A stretch of DNA of 64,000 bases from Tessaracoccus flavus (GTDB taxonomy: Bacteria > Actinomycetota > Actinomycetes > Propionibacteriales > Propionibacteriaceae): contig NZ_CP019605.1 in assembly GCF_001997295.1 (NCBI RefSeq), positions 1,984,001 to 2,048,000 of the forward strand, read 5' to 3'. Below the pieces are notes generated by a model. That model made no database searches. It was not told where the DNA came from and saw nothing but the letters and a program-made list of their open reading frames with translations. Shown here piece after piece: positions 51,482-61,783 of this stretch; the stretch's first letter is position 1; every line of letters begins with the position of its first letter. The position numbers and the translations under genes were made by a program.

Positions 51482-52294
51482 CTAGACGGCGATCGGCGCC
51501 TTGATGGCCGGGTGCGGGTCGTAGCCGGTGACGCTGATATCGGCCAGCTCGAAGCGGTCGATCTCCGTCACCTCCGGGTTCAGCACGAGCGTGGGCAGCG
51601 GGCGAAGCTCCCGTGCCAACTGCTCGGCGACCTGGTCGACGTGGTTGGAGTAGATGTGCGCGTCGCCAAGCGTATGGACGAACTCACCGACCCGCAGCCC
51701 GGTCACCTGAGCTACCAGGTGGGTGAGCAGCGCGTACGAGGCGATGTTGAACGGCACGCCCAGGAAGACATCAGCCGACCGCTGGTAGAGCTGGCAACTG
51801 AGGATGCCCGGCCCCCCGTCGTCGGCCGGGGCCACGTAGAACTGGAAGAGGGTGTGGCAGGGGGGAAGCGCCATGTCGTCGACGTCGGCGACGTTCCAGG
51901 CCGACACGATGTGCCGGCGGGAGTCCGGGTTGGTCCGCAGCGATTCGACGACGCGGGCGATCTGATCGACGTGCCCGCCGTCCGGCGTCGGCCAGGAGCG
52001 CCACTGGTAGCCGTAGATCGGCCCGAGGTCGCCGTCGGCGTCGGCCCACTCGTCCCAGATCGAGATGCGGTTCTCGTGGAGCCAGGCGAGGTTGGTGTCG
52101 CCGCGGAGGAACCACAGGAGTTCCCCAAACACCGAGCGGGTGTGCACCTTCTTCGTGGTGACCAGCGGGAACCCTTCGCTCAGGTCGAAGCGCATCTGGT
52201 AGCCGAAGACCGACCGGGTGCCGGTGCCGGTGCGGTCGGCCTTCACCACCCCGGTCTCCATGACGTGGCGCAGGAGGTCGTGGTACTGCTTCAT
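51482..52294 (-). CDS. thyA: Thymidylate synthase
   Basis: A 270-residue ThyA. Characteristic regions are [20 protein letters not shown], the active site [12 protein letters not shown] with the nucleophilic Cys, [20 protein letters not shown] and [16 protein letters not shown]. It converts dUMP to dTMP using methylene-tetrahydrofolate. Its start overlaps the rdgB stop by 4 bp, and folA is nearby in the same direction, so the pathway pair is kept together. Confidence 0.97.
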   Translation of the reverse strand: MKQYHDLLRHVMETGVVKADRTGTGTRSVFGYQMRFDLSEGFPLVTTKKVHTRSVFGELLWFLRGDTNLAWLHENRISIWDEWADADGDLGPIYGYQWRSWPTPDGGHVDQIARVVESLRTNPDSRRHIVSAWNVADVDDMALPPCHTLFQFYVAPADDGGPGILSCQLYQRSADVFLGVPFNIASYALLTHLVAQVTGLRVGEFVHTLGDAHIYSNHVDQVAEQLARELRPLPTLVLNPEVTEIDRFELADISVTGYDPHPAIKAPIAV

Positions 52295-52899
52295 GAAAGC
52301 TCCACCAGGTAGTCGACGAATTTCCGCACCGCGATGCCGCGGTGGCTGATCGAGTCCTTCTCGTCCGGCGTGAGCTCCGCGGACGTCACTGTCATCCCCG
52401 CCGGCACGAAGAGGGGGTCGTAGCCGAACCCGCCCTCACCCTCGGGGGCGTCGGCGATGTGGCCGTGCATCGTGCCGTGCCAGACGCGCCGCTCGCCGTC
52501 GGGCGAGACCATGGCGAGCGCGCACACGAAGCGGGCGCTCCGGCGCTCCCTGGGCACCCCGTCCAGCTGCGCGAGCAGGAGCGCGTTGTTGTCCTCGTCG
52601 TCCTGGGCCGGTCCCGCCCACCGGGCGGACCGGACCCCCGGCATGCCGCCCAGTTCGTCGACCTCGAGGCCCGAGTCGTCGGCAAGCGCCACCAGCCCGG
52701 TCTCCCTCGCCGCGGCCGTGGCCTTGAGGAACGCGTTGCCCTCGAACGTGCGCTCGGTCTCATCCGGCTCGGGGTAGCGGGCGACGTCGCGGAGACCCAG
52801 TACCTCGACGTCCAGGCCCGCGGAGCCCAGGATCCGGCGCAGTTCGTTCAGCTTCTTCGGGTTGTTGGTGGCCAGCACCAGCCGCTCGGGACGCTTCAC
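52291..52899 (-). CDS. rdgB: Non-canonical purine NTP pyrophosphatase (RdgB/HAM1)
   Basis: A 202-residue enzyme starting [20 protein letters not shown] with the substrate loop TNNPKK. Further signatures are [35 protein letters not shown] (catalytic Asp), GVRSARWAG and [15 protein letters not shown]. It removes dITP and XTP from the nucleotide pool. Coupled by 4-bp overlaps both to thyA (downstream) and to rph (upstream). Confidence 0.96.
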   Translation of the reverse strand: MKRPERLVLATNNPKKLNELRRILGSAGLDVEVLGLRDVARYPEPDETERTFEGNAFLKATAAARETGLVALADDSGLEVDELGGMPGVRSARWAGPAQDDEDNNALLLAQLDGVPRERRSARFVCALAMVSPDGERRVWHGTMHGHIADAPEGEGGFGYDPLFVPAGMTVTSAELTPDEKDSISHRGIAVRKFVDYLVELS

Positions 52900-53621
52900 T
52901 GCAGCGCCGCCCGCTGCAGGCGCGTGAGCTCCGCGCAGCCCGCGGTGCCGAGGTCGAGCAGCGCCCCCAACTCGTCGCGGCTGAACGGGGTGCCCTCGGC
53001 GGTGCCCTGGACCTCGATGAACTGGCCCGAGCCGGTCATGACGATGTTCATGTCCGTGCCGGCGGCGGCGTCCTCCTCGTAGTTGAGGTCGAGCAGAGGC
53101 ACACCATTGTGAAAACCGACCGAAACAGCGGCCACGGAGTCCTTCAGCGGCTCGCCCTTGAGTGCGCCCAGGGCTCTCAGGTGCGACACGGCGTCCTCGA
53201 GCGCGACGTAGGCGCCCGTGATCGCCGCGGTGCGCGTGCCGCCGTCGGCCTGCAGCACGTCGCAGTCCAGCACGATGGTGTTCTCACCCAGGGCGCGGTA
53301 GTCGACGACGGCGCGCAGGGAGCGTCCGATGAGGCGGGAGATCTCGTGCGTGCGGCCGCCGATCCTGCCCTTGACCGCCTCGCGGTCCGAGCGGGTGTGC
53401 GTGGCGCGCGGCAGCATGGAGTATTCGGCCGTCACCCAGCCGAGCCCCGAGCCGGTCCTCCAGCGCGGGACGCCGACGGTCACGGAGGCCGCCACCAGCA
53501 CACGCGTCTTCCCGAACTCGACGAGCACGGAGCCCTCCGCGTGGTCGAGCCAGTTGCGGGTGATGCGCACCTCGCGCAGCTGATCCGGGCTGCGCCCGTC
53601 GTTACGTGTGGTCGGGCCCAT
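52896..53621 (-). CDS. rph: Ribonuclease PH
   Basis: A 241-residue phosphorolytic exoribonuclease that trims tRNA 3' ends. Start ATG 53621 ([20 protein letters not shown]) gives the standard N-terminus; it lies inside the 3' end of murI. Motifs are [16 protein letters not shown], the RGD-like phosphate-site region [20 protein letters not shown] and [25 protein letters not shown]. The 3' end overlaps rdgB by 4 bp. Confidence 0.95.
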   Translation of the reverse strand: MGPTTRNDGRSPDQLREVRITRNWLDHAEGSVLVEFGKTRVLVAASVTVGVPRWRTGSGLGWVTAEYSMLPRATHTRSDREAVKGRIGGRTHEISRLIGRSLRAVVDYRALGENTIVLDCDVLQADGGTRTAAITGAYVALEDAVSHLRALGALKGEPLKDSVAAVSVGFHNGVPLLDLNYEEDAAAGTDMNIVMTGSGQFIEVQGTAEGTPFSRDELGALLDLGTAGCAELTRLQRAALQ

Positions 53622-54441
53622 GGCCTGCCTCCTTGTCGATGACGACGGTGGTCGCGTTGCTGACGAAACCACCCAACAATCTACGTCCGATGCCCTGGAA
53701 GTCACGGGCATCGCCCGTGGTCAGGAACTCGCGCTTCGCCTCACGCGGCTGGTGCCGCAGAAGACCCGCCTGGGTGAGGGTCGTATACGTGGCCTGCGCG
53801 CAGGCCTCGGCGGACGACACCAGCGTCACCCCGTTGCCGAGCACGTACCCGATGACGCCGCTGAGCAGCGGGTAGTGGGTGCACCCGAGAATGAGGGTGT
53901 CGGCCTGGGCGCGCTTGACCGGCTCGAGGTACTCCTCCGCGACGGCGAGCAGTTCGTCCCCGCCGGTGATACCGGCCTCCACGAACTCCACGAACCGGGG
54001 GCAGGCCTTGGAGGTCAGCGTGATGTGCGGAGCGATCGCGAACGCGTCCTCGTAGGCGGCCGAGTTCACCGTCGACTGGGTGGCGACGACGCCGACCCGT
54101 CGGTTGCGGGTGGCCGCCACCGCGCGGCTGGCCGCTGGCAACACCACTTCGGTGATCGGCACCTCGTAGCGCTCCCGGGCGTCGCGCAGCACGGCCGCGG
54201 AGGCGGAGTTGCACGCGATGACCAGCGCCTTGACCCCCTGCGCGACGAGGTAGTCGAGCCCCTGCAGGGCGAACCGGCGCACCTCGGCGATCGCGCGGGG
54301 CCCGTAGGGCGCACGGGCCGTGTCGCCCAGGTAGATGAAATCCTCGTTGGGGAGCTGCTCGACCAGGGAGCGCAGGACCGTCAGACCGCCGAACCCGGAG
54401 TCGAAGACCCCGATGGGCCGGTCGATGTCACTCACGGTCAC
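53602..54441 (-). CDS. murI: Glutamate racemase
   Basis: A 279-residue racemase supplying D-glutamate for peptidoglycan. The two catalytic Cys are in [20 protein letters not shown] and [20 protein letters not shown]. The N-terminus [20 protein letters not shown] and [15 protein letters not shown] are canonical. The gene overlaps rph by 20 bp and follows the DUF2017 gene by 5 bp. Confidence 0.96.
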   Translation of the reverse strand: MTVSDIDRPIGVFDSGFGGLTVLRSLVEQLPNEDFIYLGDTARAPYGPRAIAEVRRFALQGLDYLVAQGVKALVIACNSASAAVLRDARERYEVPITEVVLPAASRAVAATRNRRVGVVATQSTVNSAAYEDAFAIAPHITLTSKACPRFVEFVEAGITGGDELLAVAEEYLEPVKRAQADTLILGCTHYPLLSGVIGYVLGNGVTLVSSAEACAQATYTTLTQAGLLRHQPREAKREFLTTGDARDFQGIGRRLLGGFVSNATTVVIDKEAGHGPDHT

Positions 54442-54446
54442 GCAGT

Positions 54447-55037
54447 CTAGTCGTCACGCTCGCTGGGCTGGAACTGGTCCGGGTCGAGGCTGGCCACCAG
54501 GTTCAGGCATGTCTCGCGCGACTCCATGAGGTCCTCGAGCAGATAGCCGAGCCATTCGACGAGGTCGACGAGCGACTCGTTCTCCTCCGTGACGACGACG
54601 TCGGCCATCCGGTCGGTGCCGGCCAGTTCGGAGTACCAGAATAGGCGCATGCCGCCCAACGTCTTGGCCCAGCTGTCGACGGCGCCCAGCGTGACCGGCA
54701 CCGGCCCGTCCCAGTCGTCCAGGCTCCGCCGGACGGTCTCTGCGGCTTCGAGCCGCGACCTCGTCAGCGAGTGGATGGAGTCCTTCCAGAACTCGTCGGC
54801 GCCCTTGGAATCCTCCAACGCCGGCGGGTACAGCCTCCCCAGCCGTGGATTGCCCAGCATTCGGTTGGTGGGGTCGTCGGCCAGGTCCGCCACGATCTGC
54901 TCGAAGGGGTCGTCGGACGCGTCCGGCAGGAGCGTGGTCAGGTGCATCGTGTAGATGCCGATCATGGCCGACAGCCCCTCGCCACGGCCCTCGCTCCCGT
55001 CAAAGGCCCAGACGATGTCTTCCGGGTCGAGAGTCAT
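54447..55037 (-). CDS. DUF2017 protein
   Basis: A 196-residue soluble protein from ATG 55037 ([20 protein letters not shown]), which overlaps the clpS stop by 4 bp. DUF2017 is an actinobacterial family that almost always follows clpS, as here. Typical parts are PLARLYPPA-like text ([20 protein letters not shown]), [16 protein letters not shown] and [20 protein letters not shown]. Context suggests a link to ClpS-dependent proteolysis, unproved. Confidence 0.9.
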   Translation of the reverse strand: MTLDPEDIVWAFDGSEGRGEGLSAMIGIYTMHLTTLLPDASDDPFEQIVADLADDPTNRMLGNPRLGRLYPPALEDSKGADEFWKDSIHSLTRSRLEAAETVRRSLDDWDGPVPVTLGAVDSWAKTLGGMRLFWYSELAGTDRMADVVVTEENESLVDLVEWLGYLLEDLMESRETCLNLVASLDPDQFQPSERDD

Positions 55038-55321
55038 GCCTGCTCCATCGTGGCCCACAGGTTGTAGCCCTGCATCGCGAGCACGTCGCGCTCCATCGCC
55101 TCGCGGTTGCCGCTGGACACCACCGCCCTGCCGTCGTTGTGCACCTGCAGCATCAACCGTTCAGCCTTCTCCCGTGGGTATTTGAAGTACTCCTGGAACA
55201 CGTAGGTGACGTAGCTCATCAGGTTGACCGGGTCGTCCCAGACGATCGTCACCCAGGGGCTGACGGACTCCTCGGTTGGCGCCTCGAGGACTTCGAGGCC
55301 ACCTTCGGTCGCGCTACTCAT
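55034..55321 (-). CDS. clpS: ATP-dependent Clp protease adaptor ClpS
   Basis: A 95-residue adaptor from ATG 55321. The core [20 protein letters not shown], followed by [20 protein letters not shown], carries the DDPVN and MxxxH-type residues that bind N-degron residues, and the C-terminal [11 protein letters not shown] is typical of actinobacterial ClpS. It delivers N-end-rule substrates to ClpAP/ClpCP. Divergent from pncB with 35 bp between. Confidence 0.95.
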   Translation of the reverse strand: MSSATEGGLEVLEAPTEESVSPWVTIVWDDPVNLMSYVTYVFQEYFKYPREKAERLMLQVHNDGRAVVSSGNREAMERDVLAMQGYNLWATMEQA

Positions 55322-55356
55322 GCAGCCCACTCTATGGGGCCGATACAGTCGTGCCC

Positions 55357-56709
55357 ATGACAACAGCGTTGCTGACCGACCACTACGAGCTGACGATGGT
55401 GCAGGCCGCCATGAACGCAGGCACCGCGAACCGCCGGAGCCTGTTCGACCTGTTCACCCGCCGGCTCCCGTCGGGGCGTCGCTACGGCGTGGCCGCCGGG
55501 CTGGGGCGCGCGATCGACGCGATCGAGAACTTCAGGTTCGGCGACGAGGAACTCTCCTACCTGCACGAACGAGGCATCATCCAGGACAACCTGGCCGAGT
55601 GGCTGGCCAACTACCACTTCTCCGGCGACATCTGGGGCTACCCCGAGGGCGAGGTGTACTTCCCGGGATCGCCGGTGCTGTCGGTGGAGGGCACGTTCGC
55701 CGAGTGCTGCATCCTCGAAACGGTCCTGCTCAGCATCTACAACCACGACTCCGCGATCGCGGCCGCCGCGTCGCGCATGACGGCAATGGCCGGGGACCGC
55801 GACTGCGTGGAGATGGGTTCGCGCCGCACCCAGGAGTGGTCCGCGGTGGCAGCCGCCCGGGCCGCGTACGTCGCGGGGTTCGCATCGTCGTCGAACCTCG
55901 AGGCGGGGCGGACCTACGGGATACCGACGATCGGCACTGCCGCGCACTCGTTCACGCTGCTGTTCGACACCGAGGAGGACGCCTTCCGCGCCCAGATCGA
56001 CACCCTCGGTGAGGGCACCGCACTACTGGTGGACACCTACGACGTCGAGTCCGCCATCCGGCTGGGCGTCGAACTGACCGACGGCCGACTCGGCTCGATC
56101 CGGCTCGACTCCGGCGACCTCGCAATTATGGCGCGCCAGGCCCGCGACCTCCTGGACGACCTCGGCGCCACCCAGACCAAGATCATCGTGACCTCCGACC
56201 TCGACGAGTGGCAGATCGCGATGCTGCAGGGCGCGCCGGTCGACGGCTACGGCGTCGGCACGTCGCTGGTGACCGGCTCGGGCCATCCGACCTGCGGCTT
56301 CGTCTACAAGCTCGTCGCGCGGTGCGACTCCGACAACCCCGACGGCGAGCTGAAGCCCGTCGGGAAGAAGTCCAAGGGGAAGAACACCCTGGGCGGCAGG
56401 AAGTTCGCCATGAGACGCCGCGGCGAGGACGGGCGCGCCGAGACCGAGGTCATCGGGCTGGGCACCCCGCCGGTCAACGACGGCAACGATCGGGACCTCC
56501 TCGTCCCCGTCTTCAAGAAGGGCGAGTTGGTCTACCACGCGACGCTCGAGGACGCGCGTCAGCGCCACCGCGACTCGCTGGCCGAGCTGCCTCTGGCGGC
56601 CCGGCGCATCTCGAACGGCGACCCGTCGCTGGAGACCCTCATCCTGGATGAGGAGGGTGCCGAGACCACCAATCCGTACCAGGCCGCCCCCGTCGTGAAG
56701 AACATCTGA
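55357..56709 (+). CDS. pncB: Nicotinate phosphoribosyltransferase
   Basis: A 450-residue enzyme of NAD salvage from ATG 55357 ([20 protein letters not shown]). Conserved parts are [50 protein letters not shown] (catalytic His), [27 protein letters not shown] and [16 protein letters not shown] -10-like box ends 7 bp before the ATG and there is no ribosome-binding site, so the mRNA is probably leaderless. Relevant to the NAD-consuming TIR genes only by metabolism, not location. Confidence 0.96.
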   Translation: MTTALLTDHYELTMVQAAMNAGTANRRSLFDLFTRRLPSGRRYGVAAGLGRAIDAIENFRFGDEELSYLHERGIIQDNLAEWLANYHFSGDIWGYPEGEVYFPGSPVLSVEGTFAECCILETVLLSIYNHDSAIAAAASRMTAMAGDRDCVEMGSRRTQEWSAVAAARAAYVAGFASSSNLEAGRTYGIPTIGTAAHSFTLLFDTEEDAFRAQIDTLGEGTALLVDTYDVESAIRLGVELTDGRLGSIRLDSGDLAIMARQARDLLDDLGATQTKIIVTSDLDEWQIAMLQGAPVDGYGVGTSLVTGSGHPTCGFVYKLVARCDSDNPDGELKPVGKKSKGKNTLGGRKFAMRRRGEDGRAETEVIGLGTPPVNDGNDRDLLVPVFKKGELVYHATLEDARQRHRDSLAELPLAARRISNGDPSLETLILDEEGAETTNPYQAAPVVKNI

Positions 56710-56752
56710 CCGGGCCGCTGTAACATCCGCGCCGCTCGCGACACTTACGGGC

Positions 56753-57274
56753 ATGCAGGCACGTCGTCGGGAACGGTTCGTGAGTCTCTACGAGACCCAC
56801 GCCGACCGCATCCTGCTCTACTGCCTGCGCCACCTGGCGCGGGCAACGGCCGAGGATGCCGTCGCAGACGTGTTCCTCACCGCTTGGCGGCGCCTCGACG
56901 ATGTGCCGGAGGAACCTGCCGCGTGGTTGTACGCCACCGCACGAAACGTCATCCGCAACCGCTACCGAGCGCAGGCCACCGGGATCGCCACGGCCGAGCG
57001 GGTGGCCCGTCTCCAGGACCTGACCGCTGATTCGGCGGAGGTCACCGCCGGCAGGCGCGCTGATCTGGCGACGGCGCTCGGCGCCTTGACCGACGACGAG
57101 CGCGAGGCGCTGCTGCTGACCGTCTGGGACGGGTTGAGCGGCGCCGAGGCGGCCAGCGTCCTCGGCTGCACCCCGGGCGCGCTGCGCGTCCGCCTGCACC
57201 GGGCGCGGCAGCGCATGGCCGCCGCCCTCCACGAGACAAGCCCAGAGTTCGCCTGGGAAGGGAGCCCGACATGA
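56753..57274 (+). CDS. ECF-type RNA polymerase sigma factor
   Basis: A 173-residue sigma-70-family protein. Region 2 is RFVSLYETHADRILLYCLRH and EDAVADVFLTAWRRLDDVPE; region 4 is ALGALTDDEREALLLTVWDG and GAEAASVLGCTPGALRVRLH. The stop overlaps the start of the next gene by 4 bp (ATGA), as in the pair at 41502-43762. Confidence 0.92.
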   Translation: MQARRRERFVSLYETHADRILLYCLRHLARATAEDAVADVFLTAWRRLDDVPEEPAAWLYATARNVIRNRYRAQATGIATAERVARLQDLTADSAEVTAGRRADLATALGALTDDEREALLLTVWDGLSGAEAASVLGCTPGALRVRLHRARQRMAAALHETSPEFAWEGSPT

Positions 57275-58848
57275 CCGGCTACGACGACCTCGCCAAGATC
57301 CGACCCACCACCCCCAGGGCGCCCGACTGGCCCCGGACGAAGCAACACCTGTTGACCGACATCCTCGGCCGGCGGACAAGGGACGGCCACAACCCCGTGA
57401 GGTGGCTGGCGGTCGCTGCCGCTGCTGCTGTGCTCATCGGCGCCGTCGTGATCGGGAGCCAGGCCAGCCGCGGACCGCAGGTGGCGATCCCGGCCGACGC
57501 CAGCGCGTCCACCTCGCCCGTGATCCCGGCCGTGCCGACAACTGGCATCCTCGGAGCCGACGTGACCCTCATGGGGAATGGAGATGCGATCGGGATCTGC
57601 ACGGGCGGCGTCCTCACGTCCCTGCCCCCGGGCTGCTCGCAGGAGCCGCTACCGGTCTCGGGCCTCACCTGGGCCGACGTCGGTTGGCGAGAGGAGTCCG
57701 GCTCCTTCCGCTGGGCTGACGCGACGGTGGTCGGCCGGTTCGATGGCCCGGCCTTCGACGTCCAGGCGGTCTTCCCTGCGGACGACCCCGCGGCTCCGCG
57801 TCCAGCGTCGAACCTCTGGCCAGACCCGGCTGCCGTCAGCGTTCCCCCCGACGGCCCGACGATCGAGGATCTGATGAGGCTCGACGCAAGGCGCGCCGAG
57901 GTAAACGGATGGCTCTCCACAGGACTCATGGACCGCGGCGTGATCGAGGTCACCCTGCTCGTCGACGACCCGGCGACGCGTGAGGCCGTCGCCCAGGCGG
58001 CCGGCGACGAGTTCGCTGAGTGGCTGGTCTTCGGACAGCCCTTCTTCTGGCCAGTGAAGGATTTAGGCCCGGCACGTCCCAGCACTCCGCTGGGCGGGAC
58101 TGCGCCCGCCGACGAGCCCTCCATGATCGCCTCGGGTGTCCTGTTCGACCTCGATGGGGCCCCCGCCCTGTGCGCCGGGATGATCCTCGAGAGCTACCCT
58201 CCGCAGTGCGGCGGCGCCCTCGTGCCTCTCGCCGGACTCGCCTGGGAGGACGTGCCGACGCGGCGCCAGGAGGGCGAGCGGGTGTGGTCGGAGATGACGG
58301 TGCTCGTCGGCGAGGACGACGGCACTACCTTCCGGGTCGCTCGCGCCTACGCCGCCGACGACCCGGCGGCTCCAACCCCGTCGGGCGCGGGCGTCGCGCT
58401 CCCCCAGGACTTTTCGCCGCTGTGCGAGGAACCGGTCGTCGGTTCGGGCACGGCTCTCGGACCCGAGGGCCTCGCAGCAGCCGCGTCCGCGCTGCCCGGG
58501 TACGTCGGGTTGTGGATCTCCCCCGACCAGACCACGTTGAACGTCGCCTTCACCGAGGGCGCGGACGAGGCGTCCGCGCTGCTGGCCCCCACTGTGGGAG
58601 CGGCGTTCTGCGCAGGCACCGTCGAGGGCATCACGGCCGCCGACGCCGCCGCAGCCACCACGGCTCTCGGGGAGATCGCCGAGACGGCGGGGATCCTGGG
58701 CTACGGACACTCCTTCGACCGGACGGGATCCTGGCTCGAGGTCAGCCTGGTGCGCGAGACGCCGGAGGTCATGTCGACGATCAGTGAGGCGATCGGCCCC
58801 GACGCCGCCCGGCACCTGAGGCTGTCAGCTCGGATCCAGCGGCGCTGA
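57271..58848 (+). CDS. Membrane-anchored extracytoplasmic protein coupled to sigma factor
   Basis: A 525-residue protein. The short cytoplasmic N-terminus (MTGYDDLAKIRPTTPRAPDW) is followed by one membrane segment at about residues 45-66 (WLAVAAAAAVLIGAVVIGSQ). The external part has two similar halves, each with a GICTGGVLTSLPPGCSQE- or LCAGMILESYPPQCGGAL-type Cys pair and a WxDVxxR element, so it is an internal duplication. Like the 588-residue protein at 41996 it replaces a standard anti-sigma factor. No zinc motif is visible. Family not recognised. Confidence 0.72.
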   Translation: MTGYDDLAKIRPTTPRAPDWPRTKQHLLTDILGRRTRDGHNPVRWLAVAAAAAVLIGAVVIGSQASRGPQVAIPADASASTSPVIPAVPTTGILGADVTLMGNGDAIGICTGGVLTSLPPGCSQEPLPVSGLTWADVGWREESGSFRWADATVVGRFDGPAFDVQAVFPADDPAAPRPASNLWPDPAAVSVPPDGPTIEDLMRLDARRAEVNGWLSTGLMDRGVIEVTLLVDDPATREAVAQAAGDEFAEWLVFGQPFFWPVKDLGPARPSTPLGGTAPADEPSMIASGVLFDLDGAPALCAGMILESYPPQCGGALVPLAGLAWEDVPTRRQEGERVWSEMTVLVGEDDGTTFRVARAYAADDPAAPTPSGAGVALPQDFSPLCEEPVVGSGTALGPEGLAAAASALPGYVGLWISPDQTTLNVAFTEGADEASALLAPTVGAAFCAGTVEGITAADAAAATTALGEIAETAGILGYGHSFDRTGSWLEVSLVRETPEVMSTISEAIGPDAARHLRLSARIQRR

Positions 58849-58860
58849 GCCGCCGGAGCG

Positions 58861-61011
58861 TCAGCTCCAGCGCGACGCGGGCTGCTCGTCCAACCCGTTC
58901 ATCACTGCGGCCAGCCGCCTGGGCAACTCCGCCTCGAAGATGTCCTCCAGGCTGATGCGCTCGCCGGAGAGGTCCCGGAGCGGCACCCGCCAGTTGGGGT
59001 ACTCGTCGATGGTGCCCGGCTGGTTCTGCGTCTGCCGCTCGCCGACCGCGTCGGTCAGCGAGGCCAGCAGCACCTTCGACGGGGTGCGCAGCAGGAACCG
59101 GTGGAGCGCCAGCATGACCTCGGTGGGGTCGCTTCGGTGCTCGTCAGCCAACAGGCCCTCCCACACCAGCTTGCCCAGCCAATCGCTCTGCTCCCGACGG
59201 GCGTGCTCCAGCTCGACGTCGAGGGGTTCGGTGAGCAGTCCCAGGTCCTCGCGGAGCCGGACGTGGTCACCGGCGAGGTATCCCAGGGTCGGCGGTAGAT
59301 CGTGCGTGGTCACCGAGGCCATGCAGTATTCGCGCCACCACTGGGCGTCGAGCGGCTGCCCGTGGTGGTCGCTCTCGAACCACAACACTGAGGTGCCGAG
59401 GATCCCGCGGCGCGCGAGATAGTCGCGCACCCAGGGCTCCACGGTGCCGAGGTCCTCACCGACGATGAGGGCCTGGGCGCGCTGCGCCTCCAGCGCGAGG
59501 ATGCCGATCATCGCCTCGTGGTTGTTGCGCACGTAGGTGCCGTGCTTCGGCCCGAGGCCCTCGGGCACCCACCAGAGGCGGAACATGCCGATGATGTGGT
59601 CGACCCGCGCGCCGCCGACGCGCCGGAGCGCTGCCGAGACCATCTGACGGAATGGTTCGTACGCCAGCTCGTGGAGCCGGTCGGGGCGCCACGGGGGCTG
59701 TCCCCAGTTCTGGCCCGCCTGGTTGTACTGGTCCGGCGGGGCCCCGACGCTCATGCCCTCGGCGAACACGTCGGGCATCATCCACGTCTCCGCGCTCCAG
59801 CGGTGCACACCGACCGCGAGGTCGGTGACGATGCCCACCGGCATGCCCACCTCGTCGGCCGCCGTCTGGGCCGCCGACACCTGGGTCTGTGCTGTCCACT
59901 GCAGCCACTCGTAGAAGTCGATCTCCTCCGCGTGCTCGGCGGCGAACTCCGCCACCGCGGGGCTGTCGGGGCGGCGCAGCTCCTCCGGCCACATCGGCCA
60001 CCGCTGCCCGTAGACGGTGCACAGCGTGCTCCAGAGCGCGAACTTGCGCAGGCCCTCTCCCTCGCGGGCCCGGAAATCGTCCAAGGCGATCTGACGCCCG
60101 GGACGCAGGCCTGCTCTGTGGACGATGCGGAGCGCCTCGATCTTCAGGGGCCACACCGCGTTCCGGTCGATGATCCCCGACTCCGCCGCCGCCTTCTGGG
60201 CCGCCTTGCGCAGGGCCTTGATCTGCTGGCGCTCGATCCGGCCCAGCGTCGCATACTCCGGCACCGCCTCGGGGCGGATGTAGATGGGGTTGATGAAGCG
60301 TCTGCTCGCGGGCAGGTACGGCGACGGCTCCATCGGCGGTACCGGCTCGGCCGCGTGCAGCGGGTTGATCAGTGCATAGCCGGCGAACTGGCGCGTCCCG
60401 GACCACGTCAGGAGGTCGGCCAGGTCCGCGAGGTCTCCGATCCCCCAGGACTGCTCCGAGGTCACGGAGTAGAGCTGGGTGCCGTAGCCCCAGACCCTGT
60501 GGCCGCGCATCCCGGCCGGGAACCCAACGAAGCGGGGCGTGACGATGAGGGCCCCTTCGTGGACCCCGTCGGCGGCCTCCACCACGATCCGGTGGTAGCC
60601 GGTCGGGAAGTCGTCTCCGAGCCAGAAAGTGGCCTCGCCGATGGCCCGGTCGTCGAGCCAGCGGTCAGCCTCCCAGTTCTCGACCTGCCATCCGTGCCGT
60701 CCCTCGCCGGACTCGAGCCGCACCCAGACGTGAACGTGCGTGCCCGCGGGGACGTGGACGTTGACGTGGACACCCTCGCCCTCCTCCACGACGGTGCAGG
60801 CCGGGACGGGGGTGCGCCATCGGTCCTCGTCGAGGCGGTGGAGCGCCGCCTCGGCGGCCTCGGGCGAGCTCGCGTCGACGTCGAACGCGCCGAGCACGGC
60901 GACGATCGTCTCGGCGGGAATGGGCACGTGGCGCCCCTTCCAGTCCCAGAACTCCTGGGCGATGCCGAACCGGTCGGCCAACTGGGCGAGGGCGGGGTAA
61001 ACGTCTGTCAC
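58861..61011 (-). CDS. malQ: 4-alpha-glucanotransferase
   Basis: A 716-residue GH77 enzyme that disproportionates maltodextrins. An N-terminal ~150-residue beta-rich domain precedes the barrel, as in actinobacterial MalQ. Catalytic regions are WGIGDLADLADLLTWSGTRQ, ALINPLHAAEPVPPMEPSPY, the nucleophile region ARVDHIIGMFRLWWVPEGLG, the acid/base region IVGEDLGTVEPWVRDYLARR and the C-terminal TTHDLPPTLGYLAG. It works with TreS-type trehalose/maltose metabolism, although the genes are 58 kb apart. Confidence 0.95.
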   Translation of the reverse strand: MTDVYPALAQLADRFGIAQEFWDWKGRHVPIPAETIVAVLGAFDVDASSPEAAEAALHRLDEDRWRTPVPACTVVEEGEGVHVNVHVPAGTHVHVWVRLESGEGRHGWQVENWEADRWLDDRAIGEATFWLGDDFPTGYHRIVVEAADGVHEGALIVTPRFVGFPAGMRGHRVWGYGTQLYSVTSEQSWGIGDLADLADLLTWSGTRQFAGYALINPLHAAEPVPPMEPSPYLPASRRFINPIYIRPEAVPEYATLGRIERQQIKALRKAAQKAAAESGIIDRNAVWPLKIEALRIVHRAGLRPGRQIALDDFRAREGEGLRKFALWSTLCTVYGQRWPMWPEELRRPDSPAVAEFAAEHAEEIDFYEWLQWTAQTQVSAAQTAADEVGMPVGIVTDLAVGVHRWSAETWMMPDVFAEGMSVGAPPDQYNQAGQNWGQPPWRPDRLHELAYEPFRQMVSAALRRVGGARVDHIIGMFRLWWVPEGLGPKHGTYVRNNHEAMIGILALEAQRAQALIVGEDLGTVEPWVRDYLARRGILGTSVLWFESDHHGQPLDAQWWREYCMASVTTHDLPPTLGYLAGDHVRLREDLGLLTEPLDVELEHARREQSDWLGKLVWEGLLADEHRSDPTEVMLALHRFLLRTPSKVLLASLTDAVGERQTQNQPGTIDEYPNWRVPLRDLSGERISLEDIFEAELPRRLAAVMNGLDEQPASRWS

Positions 61012-61020
61012 GTTGGCACC

Positions 61021-61746
61021 TTAACGGATTTTGACGACGCGTGTCTTAGCGATCAGATCGCTAAGGGTCTGCTTCTGCTTGGTGAACAGAGCGAAGAGCG
61101 GGTTGATGAACGCGGTGAGCGAAAATCCCCACAACAGAGCGCTGGACAGAGCCCGGATGAGGGACTCGACCGCCGTGAGCTTCGTGCCGACGGGCTTGTC
61201 CACCTTGACCACGCGCAGCCCGAGGGCGAGCTGACCCACCGTCGCGCTCATCGTCAGGTAGAGGACGAAGCGGTAGACGAACCAGAGCGCGAGGCTGACG
61301 ATCGTCAGGATCTGCAAAGCCGAGGTGAGTCCGGGGCTGAATCCAGGCAACGCACCACCGGGGCTCTCGGTGGCGATGAGGACCTCCCTCATCCACAGTT
61401 CCATCTCGGCGGTCACGCGGGCCCAGAGTCCTGTCACCCGACCGATGATGGACATGAGGATCCAGATGAGAATGCTGTCGAGGATGAAGCCGAGCATGCG
61501 GGCTCCGAAGCCGGCCAGGCGAGGATCCGGCGCACCCGCGCCGTAGCCGGCGGGCGCCTGCGCGTAGCTGTAGTCGCGCTGCTCCGCACCGTACCCCCCG
61601 GCACTCGGCGTCGGGGTGGGGGGCGCGTACCTGGGTCGGTCTCTCGTGGACTGCGACCAGGCGACCCCATCCCAGTAGCGCTCAGCGTCTGCTCCGGCGG
61701 GGTCGGGGTACCACCCGGGGGGCGGCTGCTGCGGCGAGTTCGACAT
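61021..61746 (-). CDS. DUF2510-RDD family membrane protein
   Basis: A 241-residue protein. The N-terminal ~30 residues are a DUF2510 module (PPGWYPDPAGADAERYWDGV AW). After a Pro/Tyr-rich linker comes an RDD domain with three to four membrane segments: RLAGFGARMLGFILDSILIW, ILTIVSLALWFVYRFVLYLT and LALGLRVVKVDKPVGTKLTA. RDD proteins have been linked to ion or small-molecule transport. It lies 9 bp upstream of malQ on the same strand. Confidence 0.88.
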   Translation of the reverse strand: MSNSPQQPPPGWYPDPAGADAERYWDGVAWSQSTRDRPRYAPPTPTPSAGGYGAEQRDYSYAQAPAGYGAGAPDPRLAGFGARMLGFILDSILIWILMSIIGRVTGLWARVTAEMELWMREVLIATESPGGALPGFSPGLTSALQILTIVSLALWFVYRFVLYLTMSATVGQLALGLRVVKVDKPVGTKLTAVESLIRALSSALLWGFSLTAFINPLFALFTKQKQTLSDLIAKTRVVKIR

Positions 61747-61783
61747 GCGGCCCAGTCTGCCACGCCGCTCGGACCGACCGCGA

